This document shows, piece by piece, positions 55,127 through 64,000 of a stretch of 64,000 nucleotides of DNA. Location: the NCBI RefSeq assembly GCF_000237925.1, contig NC_031495.1:35557511-35621510 (forward strand), given 5' to 3'. The stretch is from Schistosoma mansoni. Its lineage: Eukaryota; Platyhelminthes; Trematoda; Strigeidida; Schistosomatidae. The notes under the pieces are model-generated. The model was not told the origin of the DNA. It saw nothing but the letters and a program-made list of their open reading frames with translations, and made no database searches. Numbering within the stretch: position 1 is the first letter of the stretch; every line of letters begins with the position of its first letter. A program made the position numbers and the translations under genes.

Positions 55127-55831
55127 CTAAGCATGCGAGAGACAACCTTCTACCGAGCCTCTCCAACGATGACTGATGGCAATATGGTCTATTTGAGTCC
55201 ATCGTTGGTTTGGTGCAGGGGGTCGCCAAATTAGGCGATATCTCTCTTCATGTTTAAAGTTAGGCTTTGCTAAAAACAAACGATTGTCTGAGCATAGTTG
55301 CAACAGACGATCACCATTATCGGTTCGTTGAGCCGGAATACTAAAACACCCACCTAAATATCTTTCTGTTTGATTTAAGCTGCCAACCTGGACATTAAAG
55401 TCACCCGCTACGACTACTATGAATGAGCGCTTAGCTTTCTGAAGAAGCTCAGAGAGCTTTCTGTAAAAGTCATCTTTTACTTCATCATGGCTGCAGTCAG
55501 TGGGAGCGTAGGCAGGAACGACGAAAAGGCAACGACGTGTATCCCTATCCTTCCGAGTTCTTACGGAGCCATTAAGCCGGACAGCACACAGGCGACTGTT
55601 AACGGAGGTCCATTCTAGTAGTGCTTGTTCTGCCCTCGTACTGAGTGCTATGCCTACTCCCGCAAGTCCACAAGAACTAGTCATGGGGTCGCCAGAGACA
55701 CGGAGGGTGTATTTCGTTGGCTCTCCATTTTGGCGGTGTGAGGTCAATCGAATGACCACACTGGGATCCTGTATGCGTATTTCGGAGACACAGCATACAT
55801 CGATGGTACGAGATTCTAGGGCCTTAGCCAA
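55127..55831 (-). CDS. APE-type endonuclease of the split LINE-2
   Basis: A 234-codon frame with [40 protein letters not shown], the conserved LINE endonuclease blocks. It is close to the copy at 42438-43556 but ends before the SDH motif because of a frame change. Confidence 0.8.
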   Translation of the reverse strand: MAKALESRTIDVCCVSEIRIQDPSVVIRLTSHRQNGEPTKYTLRVSGDPMTSSCGLAGVGIALSTRAEQALLEWTSVNSRLCAVRLNGSVRTRKDRDTRRCLFVVPAYAPTDCSHDEVKDDFYRKLSELLQKAKRSFIVVVAGDFNVQVGSLNQTERYLGGCFSIPAQRTDNGDRLLQLCSDNRLFLAKPNFKHEERYRLIWRPPAPNQRWTQIDHIAISHRWRGSVEGCLSHA

Positions 55832-55909
55832 GGAGGCCTGTTGACTGATTTGACACAGGGTGAATAGGTTTCAATGTGTTCAATGTGTAGTTTGGAGCCA
55901 GGTTTTAGT

Positions 55910-56640
55910 AAACCTGGGACAGTGTTTCGCGCACTAGAATCATTAGCCATGATGACACCTGAGGAGGAAACTGAGAGAGGAAGTTTAGTGTTGAAAGTCA
56001 AGGTAGAAGGAATAGTAGGAATTGAAGAAGGATATTGATTATGAATACAGTGGTCTTGAGTGCTGTTAGAGGTATGAGGGCAGTTATCACTTCCCAGTTG
56101 CCCACACCGTGGAAGGGTTCTTCTAGAGATACCTGAAAGGGAAATTGGATTAGAAGTGGTCTTAATGACCTAAGAGCGTGACCGCAGTGCGCAAGGGACA
56201 ACTGCTTGAGGTCGGTCACACACGACCTTTTTGTGGGTAGTTTTTGTGTTAGCTCCGTTCTTCAAAGGACCTTACCGCCGGAGATGGAAATCTGTGGGAT
56301 AAGGCAAGGTGTGCAATTTTAGGGCCGACCTTTTCTAACTACATCCCTCCTTGTGGGAAGGCAGCATCGCTGTCATGCTGGTTGTCTAAAGGAAACACCT
56401 TACTGCTATCACACCTCTGTACAGTCAGCAATACGACTTCGCCTTCGGACATTGGGTTTGCTGCCTTTAGTCTTACCGCACTTCAACCGACCTGTCTGGC
56501 ATGGTAGGACCTTGAGGAACGATTGTTCCAGCCAATATAGCTCGACTGGTTCATCACGATAGGCAACTCCGACCACCACGTCAAGGCAGCAGCAACGGTC
56601 GGGTACATGATCATGATCATCACACATGATCAATAAGATT
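55910..56640 (-). repeat. LINE-2 5' untranslated region
   Basis: Read on minus, a GC-richer leader including 'gttgcctatcgtgatgaacc', 'gagctatattggctggaaca' and 'aggtcctaccatgccagaca' precedes the endonuclease frame. It differs from the head at 42331, so two LINE-2 subfamilies with unlike leaders seem to be present. Confidence 0.5.
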
Positions 56641-57260
56641 GAGCTACCTGTTGTCCAGACAAACAGTCACTTAGGAGTCATCGTTATCCAAGATTTATAA
56701 ACTATTTCACACTGCCGTGCAATAGCCGTCAAAGGTTTTAGAACCTTATAGTCAGTACGTAGGGCCTTCAGTCATATCGACGCTAATGCTATTTTGACTT
56801 TGTATACAGTATTCGTGCCTCCTTAACTTGAGTACTGCATAGAGGCAGCTAGCTCCTGCTTAAATAAGACGGTGAGCTTCTGGAAAGGGTTCGGAGAAGA
56901 GCAAATAAGCTGATTCCCGGAATAGTGTACCTCCAGTATGATGCTCGACTGGTAACCTGATTACAGTTTTCAAATCACTTAGTGATGATTTCGCATCCGA
57001 TGTGCCTTTACTTTTTTGGTTTCCCAAAACAGAGAATTTACGAGGATAATCTAAAAAAGTTCACAAGCCCAGAACAAATTACTTGTCAGCTGACTATTGA
57101 CGTTCCCATCGAATCATCAACGAATGGAATTAATTGCCCCGTACGTTACTGAAGCTTCATCTATCGAATCTTTCAAAACAAAGTTGAATCAACTGAGAGA
57201 CCATAATTGCCATGACTAACACAGACCATCTATCTCCTTTCCTTTCCAAACTGAAACTAT
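56641..57260 (+). mobile_element. CR1-like LINE C-terminal fragment, decayed
   Basis: Interrupted frames give HLGVIVIQDL, VFVPP-LEYCIEAASSCLNK and NLRG-SKKVHKPRTNYLS, the CR1 thumb and C-terminal pattern also seen at 51.1-51.7 kb. Many stops. Confidence 0.6.
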
Positions 57261-57553
57261 GAATGAGCTGCACCGGAATCAACCCATGAAGAATCACGAT
57301 GAATTGACCGCAACCATAAAAATTAACAAAATTCCAGATAATCTGAGAAGATGAAGAATAACAACGTGTGATTGATGGATGTCATGTACCACTTTGTCTC
57401 TACTGTTTTTTTTTGAAAGTTCACTCGATCAGGTGTGGCCTTCGCAGTCTTCCAAACTCATGACCTTGGAGGATAGATGCAATTTCTTTGCGAGTCATAT
57501 TTACAATACGTTAGGATCCATGGTAATCTTATAATCTCATATTCTGCGTATAG

Positions 57554-58035
57554 TTTGAAGATCATCGTCTGATCCATGTTGGCCCCAGAATAGTGAATAA
57601 ACTAGTAGATTTCATACGTTATGGACCAGAGTATATGCAAGTAAGAAATATCTGTAAAGACTAGTGTGAGGTTGTTTGTGATTTTGATCACACATTGTCC
57701 AAATGCATTCACAATTCCGAGAAGGTTCCTGTTTGTCATGGTAATTCTTATTTGTTCGAGATAATACAGTAAACACGAAAGAATTGTTCATGAAAAATCC
57801 CAGGATTCCTGAGATATCTAGATTACGGGTAGGTAGGTTTTCAATTTTTATTTTGCTAGCTCAAGGAACTTCATGACTTCTATGTACCGCTTGAAACGTC
57901 TTGCGACATATATGAGTGCGAGAAGTTGTCACTCATGATGGAATTTTGGAAATTGGCCCATAAAGCATTGGTTGATGGGAATGTATCTCGAAATGATATT
58001 GATGGTTGTGTTTTGGAAGGCGGAATAGTTCTAAG
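57554..58035 (+). CDS. NT5C3: Cytosolic 5'-nucleotidase III-like gene, N-terminal half
   Basis: Four small exons fit one frame: 57554-57640 (GPRIVNKLVDFIRYGPEYMQ), 57671-57740 (VVCDFDHTLSK, then KVPVCH), about 57782-57828 (ELFMKNPRIPEISRLR) and 57860-58035 (LKELHDFYVPLE, SLMMEFWKLAHKALVDG). Introns are 30, ~41 and 31 bases, typical of schistosome 5' introns. DFDHT is the HAD-type DxDxT nucleophile motif, and the Glu-Phe-Trp...Ala-His segment aligns with EWW/EWY..AH in NT5C3. The enzyme dephosphorylates pyrimidine nucleoside monophosphates in the cytosol. The C-terminal half (FSAGxG, GDSxxD) is not found and an RTE fragment follows at 58.5 kb, so this may be a truncated pseudogene or a gene continuing past it. 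Confidence 0.62.
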
Positions 58036-58496
58036 GTTGGTTCAAACGTTAAACATGGTTTTGTCAATATTTCACGCTATGGAACGCAAGTGTGTACTCG
58101 TGAGAGTAGGTTTCAACACTACGTACGCGAAGGCATAAGACATTCAGAAAACCTATTATAGTTAACAAGGCAAAGACCAGTCATTTGATAATTAACGTTT
58201 CCACTTTGCATTTTGGTCAAGTGCTTTTTAAAAGGAATTTCGTCATTCTCAATAGGATGGTACATCCTCTGACCCAGCAACACTTGTTTTGGTAATTAAT
58301 ACAATGTCATCTGAGAACTGTTAGTGTGAACGGACATCTGGCTATGCACATCTGTAAGCACTATAGTAGTGGTAATATTACATCCGTTGTTTGTTGACTT
58401 CATATAGTTATGCACTTTCTCATGCAGTGGCTGTGTTTATGAAGATAGTTCGAAGTGGTGTAAAATACTAAAACACTGGCCAACGATATTTACCTA
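58036..58496. other. Downstream of NT5C3-like exons
   Basis: The frame stays open to a stop at 58136, but the expected family sequence is not visible. A stretch near 58190-58225 looks like an eroded match to the FSAGxG region. Confidence 0.3.
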
Positions 58497-58990
58497 CTCA
58501 CTTACGTCTGTTACTCCTTGTGAAGGAGCATAGGCTTTCCATTGGCACTCTCCATCGAACTCTATTATGAACAATCCTTTCGAGTTGCTATTCATTCTTT
58601 TGATGTCTGCTTCCAACTCCTGACGCAATATGTTCCTTGGTCTTTCCCTTTTGCGTTTCCCTTCAGGATTCAAGGCAAGAGCTCTCGTCGTTCTGTTTGA
58701 TGATTTCCTCGATGTATGTCCTATCCATTTCCAGCGTCTTTCCCTAATTTTCTCTTCAGCTGGAATTTAATCTGTTCTCCACCACGGTAGGTTGTTGCTG
58801 ATGGTATCCGGCCAACGGACATTGATTATCTTGTGTAGACAATTGTTTATAAATACTTGTACTTCTTTGATTATGGCAGTTCTCCAAGTTTTTGGCTCCG
58901 TACACTAGAAGTGTCTTGGCGTTCGTATTGAAGATTCTGACTTTGATGTTGGTTGACAGTTGTTTTGAGTTGTAGATGTTTTTGAACTGC
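58497..58990 (-). mobile_element. RTE LINE 3' end
   Basis: On minus: [28 protein letters not shown], then frame changes and the C-terminal [18 protein letters not shown] with tail 'acgtaagtgagtagg'. It is 5' truncated in the thumb region and retains the RTE 3' tail. Confidence 0.8.
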
Positions 58991-59040
58991 AGGAATGCCA
59001 CCCACTTGAAGTGGCCTAAAGATAATGGGTATTCACTAAG

Positions 59041-59145
59041 TTTCACGATGAGCTTGGTCTTCTGAATTGTCATATTAATGGTGAAAAAGGTATACCAAGA
59101 GCTAGAACTGTTTGTATGTATGGAGTTCCCAGTAGTCTACTAGAT
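59041..59145 (+). CDS. Possible host exon, unknown
   Basis: A phase-0 frame reads FHDELGLLNCHINGEKGIPR, then ARTVCMYGVPSSLLD, ending at the canonical donor GTAAGT. The acceptor (cactaag) is weak. A possible last exon at 59208-59228 would add VQIRRT and a stop. Composition is protein-like but no family is recognised. Confidence 0.4.
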
Positions 59146-59228
59146 GTAAGTATCTGTTTAACTTGTTAGCTGGATAGCTAATGTGCACTCAAAAATTTTA
59201 CTTTTAGGTACAAATAAGGAGAACCTAG

Positions 59229-59825
59229 TCCTAAAAGTATTCAAAATTTAGTGTTGGCTTTAATAGCATTAAATGATTGAGAAGCTGAAGTTGTGACTTC
59301 AAGAACCCGTTCCATTCGTTGCGTCTTGCTGCAATAGTTCGCTCATAGACGCTTTCCTTGTTTCTGCGCTCCCCTTTCAATAAAAAAGATTTATTCATTC
59401 ACACAAATACTATTTTTTCTTAGTCGACATAATTAAACTCTGTCGAAATCCTCCTTGATCCTAAGAGAACTAACCCAATCTATCTGGCTAGAAGATAAAA
59501 GTCAGATACTGTGTTCTAATTCTCATGAGTTTTCTTTGTTAAAAAAGTAAAGATAACTATTTTACATTCCAGGCATTTTTAACTTACTGTATTCTGACTA
59601 GTAGTATATTAAAAAAGCTGACTATAGTATTTAACATTCATATAGTAGCTATAAATCTGTTTTAAGCACAAAGACGTATGGGGTTTTATTTATTATGTCA
59701 CTCTTGATTGAAACATTTCTCAAAAAAACCTCAGAATGTTTTACCGAAGTCGTTGATCCATTGGTGCTGTCGATGAACTAAGAAGCTTCCAGTTTACAAA
59801 CTGACCTAAATGTTAATTAAATTGA
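59229..59825. other. Stretch without recognised features
   Basis: AT-rich, with an AATAAA near 59380 on plus. Confidence 0.4.
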
Positions 59826-59828
59826 CTT

Positions 59829-60350
59829 GCCCCCAAATGCCGTGGTACGGCCGAGAGTGGGAAGAGTCTGCTCTCTCTCTCTCTCTGGAAATGCTCTCAC
59901 ATGGCCACGCGTATATAGCCTCTGCCAGGGTAGTCCTACTCACCGCCTTCTCGTACCACGGGTGTTGTTTACGAAATTGAGAGGACGAGAAGCGAATGTG
60001 CGGCGCTTTAACTGGGTTGGTGATCACGGCGAGTCCACCTAGGGGAGTCGGAAAACCCTGATTCCAAAGCAATGATGCACATGGGCTTCAGTATCCCGAG
60101 GCAACAAATGGCGTATGAACCAGTCGTCGGTCACCGGCTACCATGGGACTGCATCTCCTCACGACGCTCCACTACCTTGTGGATTAGACCTTTAGGTCGA
60201 AGGCTCTGGGTGTGGCCCCCTAGGAAAACCACGTGCTTCGGTTCGGCACCTGTTCAGTATCACAGCCCTCACACAAATCAAATGAGATTTGTGTGTCACA
60301 TATGTATCTGGTTCCCCTTTGTACTAATATTTATGTGCTTAAATAAATAA
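59829..60350 (+). mobile_element. Retroposon R, copy 3, near full length
   Basis: It runs from gcccccaaatgccgtggtac to 'tgtgcttaaataaataaac', uninterrupted, and is the best guide to the ~520-bp unit. The head hairpin region carries an expanded CT run (59870-59887). No clear target-site duplication is visible. Confidence 0.8.
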
Positions 60351-60770
60351 ACTATCCCAGCAAATATGTAGAATGGATTTAGGACTAAAGCAGCATAATA
60401 ATAATAGTTGCTTTCTAAAAGGTATTGTGGAGCTTTAAAAAACTCGAACTTTAAGTTGAAGGGTTATTCTGAGTATCAACATAATTTCACAGCACTAAAA
60501 AAGTCGTATGTATTTCTCGAGTAGACTAATAACCTTGTTATAATTTACTTTCCAAAATATACTACACCATATTACTTAGTTATTCAAATAAGTGACCTAG
60601 GTAGAAAATATGTGTTTCATTATTCATATAACTAGAATACAACGGAAAACATATACGAGTTCCTTCGAAATGGTTTAGACAGTACTTACTGAACAGATTA
60701 AATAGACAATGAAATAAAGTGTAAGTTCAGGGACGTGGAGAATTTACATAAGTGGGTAAAAGCTTGAGCT
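60351..60770. other. AT-rich stretch
   Basis: Nothing supported. Confidence 0.4.
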
Positions 60771-60774
60771 TGTA

Positions 60775-60908
60775 GTTGGACTGTCAAATTCGGTGGATTA
60801 GAAACTCCCGATTCCAGTGGCAGTTATTTACAAGATGGAGAGAACAGATGTTTCCTCCTAGGTTTATTCGTCCTTGCTGTTATAAAACATACATTCGAGT
60901 TATCAAGG
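60775..60908 (+). CDS. Possible internal exon, unknown
   Basis: After 'gagcttgtag' the frame (one base completing a codon) reads WTVKFGGLETPDSSGSYLQD, then GENRCFLLGLFVLAVIKHTF and ELS before a GTAGAC donor. A hydrophobic LLGLFVLAVI stretch could be a buried helix or membrane segment. A second frame is also open here, so the choice is uncertain. Confidence 0.3.
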
Positions 60909-61233
60909 TAGACTTATATTTTATAGAAAAAATACTATCGAACACAAAGCTTCATTTTATAATTAGGATTACATTGTATTGCTTGACTAATATATTTCGT
61001 TTAGTCTTCAATAATCCGAATTCTCCATTGAAATGCGTAGAAACAGAAAATCATAGTTGAAACATTCTAAAATAAAGTATAGGAATTACGATTTTCAATA
61101 GAGTTTGTCACATTAGTCTCTATGGTCAACAGTGAATATTGATGAACTTTCTTCAAATATCTTCAAGTTAGGTAAAATATATCACAGTGAATAGTCAGAT
61201 TATTTGATGTAGGTACAATTTGTTTTAATTTAG

Positions 61234-61311
61234 GCTCTTGAACTAGAATATACTACTGAAAATTCAATGGGTCATCCGTTCGTTCAAGCTATAGCAGCTC
61301 ACATACAATAG
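61234..61311 (+). CDS. Possible terminal exon, unknown
   Basis: After 'gttttaatttag' a phase-0 frame reads ALELEYTTENSMGHPFVQAI, then AAHIQ and stop. The acceptor is good and composition protein-like. Whether it belongs with the exons at 59.0 or 60.8 kb is not settled, because the phases do not join directly with the latter. Confidence 0.4.
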   Translation, partial: ALELEYTTENSMGHPFVQAIAAHIQ

Positions 61312-61339
61312 GCGTTTGTTCACATCTAATTTGGTTAAA

Positions 61340-61800
61340 CCCTTTTGTTAACTTATTTAACGGACAGAGTCATTCGTACAATAACAACCTATCTATACTA
61401 TTGTATCTTTATTATGTACGCTTGAGAATTGTTTACTGCCTACGCATATATTCATTCTGCTAGCCTTACTATTAGTCGCTTAATTGATTCGATGATTCAT
61501 TTATTTCCCTATGCATATATGTACATCTTAATCCTCTTCACTGCCTCGCTTACTCGCTGACCCGATCATTCGCTCGCTCATTCGACTGGCACGCTCACTC
61601 GCTTGCTTTACGGCACTACTCTTTCATGCTTGCTTAACAATTTTGGATATCTGTGCTTGGTTCAATAATAAACGCAATCAACACTTCGTATTTGCCTTCT
61701 GATTTATACACCGTTGGGGCGTTATCGAGTAACGGTTATCAGGACGAACAATATACGAAGTTTAAGGATAATATCGACCACCACAAAGCAATGAAACTAA
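61340..61800 (+). mobile_element. Solo LTR-like relic, family B
   Basis: Plus-strand partner of 51985-52300. It contains the 'cactcgcttgctttacggca' region, an AATAAACGC signal and the shared end 'atcgaccaccacaaa'. The left boundary is approximate. No coding region adjoins it; old fossil. Confidence 0.5.
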
Positions 61801-62060
61801 TAAATTACGAATCTTTTCTTATTTAGTGGTAAATTATTAGCAGAACACTTTATATTACCCTTGAACAACTAACCGAGCATCAATTTTATGTATTCGAATG
61901 CATTGGTACTGCCACTTTATCAAATAATACGTTTATCTCAAAAACCAAACACAAATTAAATTCTTTAATAAATTTGACAATCAGGTGGAATTAAATTGTT
62001 TTTTTATTTAAATAATTAGAACAAATTTTTGTCAAAATAACCAACTCTTTAAAAGTATTA

Positions 62061-62216
62061 CTATCGGATATTTGAGGTCTTATTGCTGCTCTCATGTTTA
62101 CATAGTTCATTAGAATTAACAATAGATGATAAAATGAACAAAGGAATATCAAATGTTTCGTCATTTAAAAGAACCAGATCGTATAATGAACTGAATAATT
62201 CCACTTTTTTGTCATT
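62061..62216 (-). CDS. Possible terminal exon, unknown
   Basis: On minus, after the strong acceptor tttgtattcacag, a phase-0 frame reads NDKKVELFSSLYDLVLLNDE, then TFDIPLFILSSIVNSNEL and CKHESSNKTSNIR, then stop. It is probably the last exon of a minus-strand gene extending beyond the right part of the window. Family not recognised. Confidence 0.45.
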   Translation of the reverse strand, partial: NDKKVELFSSLYDLVLLNDETFDIPLFILSSIVNSNELCKHESSNKTSNIR

Positions 62217-62440
62217 CTGTGAATACAAATAAATAATAAATTGAATAATATAGGAATCATTCTTCATACATAGAATGGATTGAAAAAATTAGTGATTCAC
62301 GTAGAATAAATTAAATAAGTTAAAATTTTATCCTTTAATTTAGGGAGATATGCACATTCTAGGGGAATGGTTTACCAACATCAGGAAGCACAAATAGTTC
62401 TATTTTCAACTCAGTTCAATTACAGTAGGTCAATAATATA

Positions 62441-62441
<1 letters not shown>

Positions 62442-62502
<61 letters not shown>
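62442..62502. repeat. (CT)n-(TA)n compound microsatellite
   Basis: About 32 bases of alternating CT pass directly into about 28 bases of alternating TA. Confidence 0.95.
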
Positions 62503-62503
<1 letters not shown>

Positions 62504-64000
62504 CATAGTAAACTCTGCCAATTACTAATGACTAATTTACATGAAGTAAGTGCTTTATTTTGAAATGATAATATCCAAAGGGTACTACCACTAAACGAAC
62601 TAAGAGCACATTTAACAGAAGAGTTCTATATAAAATATAATGCATGTAATTACAAACACTATTACCATAAATACCGACAAGAATCTATGTGACCTCTAAC
62701 TCAAAATCGACACGAGAACAAGAGGTAAAATCCATACTACACCCTAAATTTTCCACATTGTTAACACAGTGATAGGTCAAGCGGGTGGAGAAAGATCACA
62801 CCCTGTCGCAGGAAAACCTGGTAATTGAATAAAACAAACGTGGACGTGAGTGGATTATTTATCTTGCCAAGGTCATTACCCATAAACTTTTATCTGAACC
62901 AGTTTTGTATATATATATTCATGACTAATATACATATTAGCCCCGTTTCGGCAACAAAGTTTCCTACTCTTCGCCTTATGTTCTGAATACCTGGCTGAAT
63001 AAGCATTAGTAAACGTGTACTAGTCTCTGAACTACATTGTCACAACACAAAACAATAATCACTCTTATGATGAAAACAAATTTAATAGTGATAACCAAAG
63101 AATCGTTTGATAAAGAGTCCTGACAATCGATATTTTATGTAGAGGACAAATTAGAAATCCTGCGTTCCCAAAATATTTATTTATAATAGGATGACCGAAT
63201 TGTTAAGTAAAAAACTTACTTGATTGAAAAGCAACATATAAAGGAGGTTTGTGAGTTTTAAAGAACAATGCCGATAACAGTATCAAGAAGATGCTTGATA
63301 TAAATGAATTACATCACGATAATATCAGCGCAAAAATCAGTAATAATGGACAAGTACAAGTTTATCCACAAAAAATTGAGGCACATAATATGTGACGGTA
63401 AGAGACACGTATTAACCTTCATAAATTCAAGTGCTTAAATCGTTGAACTATGTGTCTTCAAATGAGAAACAATGTAACTACTATAAAAATACCTCCAAAA
63501 TATACTATAAGTGCTTACCATACTGTAATAACAACAAATACGTTATCAAAGGATATTTTAAAAAGTCAAAGAGAATTAAACATAACTTGAGCACACTATG
63601 TTACACAAGATAAAATTCTGTCACAGGTTCTGGTTAAACTTACAACATCTTAACTATTGAATACAAATTAAAAAGTCACTTGAGTAACATCACATTATTA
63701 GTTAATTTTATTGAATTTAAATATATAGAGAGATTAAGTTCGAGTTAATATTCCATTTTTATTTTCATTATTATGTGAGCGTTGAGAAAAAGCACCTCAC
63801 CTGAAAGTAACAAGTCTCTATTCATGTTTCATTGAACACCAGATTGGCTGAAAACTGAACTTTCTTTTTTAATTACAGTTTCGAATCACCAATACAATGT
63901 ATCAGTTGAACATATCTCAAATTATTGAAGTTTTGAAGATATCTTACTTATAAATCTCAACAATCCTATGAAATTTGATATGTCTCGTAGATTGAACGCT
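62503..64000. other. AT-rich stretch to the window end
   Basis: No repeat family or convincing exon was recognised on either strand. Confidence 0.4.

Larger units (their letters stand above)
52310..56640 (-). mobile_element. LINE-2, long copy split by a ~1.25-kb insertion
   Basis: On minus it has a GC-richer 5' region (56640-55910), the endonuclease (55905-55080), an insertion (about 55050-53823), then the linker from RPIRIELRGEKAKSEFQEQL, RT fingers with KRGRAVGPDGLAPEVFKYGG, IVFLDLKAVFDSVDQEILRQ and a decayed palm to INNL near 52310. The C-terminus and 3' tail are missing. Stops and frame changes are frequent. It abuts LTR relic B at its truncated end. Confidence 0.8.

Overview
The window looks like nuclear DNA of a blood fluke (Schistosoma, Platyhelminthes; species not resolvable by eye). 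The reasons are a strongly AT-rich background, Sm-alpha type SINEs with embedded hammerhead ribozyme motifs, abundant APE-type LINEs of RTE and CR1 character, GT-AG genes with very long introns in some places and ~30-nt introns in others, and solo LTR-like relics. No bacterial operons, CRISPR arrays or canonical rRNA/tRNA genes were seen.

Layout. (1) 1-17.4 kb: a minus-strand multi-exon host gene of unknown product (exons near 17.3, 8.4, 5.8, 4.4 and 4.1 kb, phases compatible across all joins). Its introns are crowded with a tRNA-headed SINE (called SINE-B here) that carries a hammerhead motif, plus Sm-alpha SINE pieces and a solo LTR. (2) 17.4-26 kb: LTR relic, a 5'-truncated RTE LINE (plus) and a nearly complete but 3'-truncated RTE LINE (minus). 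(3) 26-36.9 kb: mostly unique AT-rich DNA with a signal-peptide exon at 30.6 kb, an isolated RTE 5' leader, a full-length Sm-alpha SINE and two possible terminal exons near 33.9 and 34.7 kb. (4) 37-49.1 kb: the mitochondrial ribosomal protein L16 gene (minus, three exons, 256 codons plus stop), whose 6.9-kb first intron is a graveyard of nested LINE and retroposon copies. A second small gene end lies just upstream on the same strand, ~145 bp away. (5) 49.3-57.3 kb: a CR1-like LINE with a PHD-type zinc finger ORF1, a minus-strand LINE-2 copy split by a ~1.25-kb insertion, an LTR relic and a further CR1 fragment. (6) 57.5-58.1 kb: a cytosolic 5'-nucleotidase III-like gene on plus with ~30-nt introns, apparently interrupted by an RTE fragment. 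(7) 59-64 kb: a few possible host exons, another copy of the ~520-bp retroposon R, a second LTR relic, a CT/TA microsatellite and quiet AT-rich DNA.

The most interesting signal is the hammerhead-bearing SINE-B. The best copies keep a complementary 6-bp stem I, a CUGANGA/GAAA core, stem II and a GUC or AUC cut site downstream of tRNA-like A and B boxes. One locus (14285-14694) starts exactly at the predicted self-cleavage site and runs for one full unit to the next one, as expected if a self-cleaved RNA monomer was copied into DNA. Several loci are fold-backs, and one pair of head-to-head Sm-alpha hammerheads encloses a diverged copy of a host-gene segment. All calls come from reading the sequence by eye; no database search was run.
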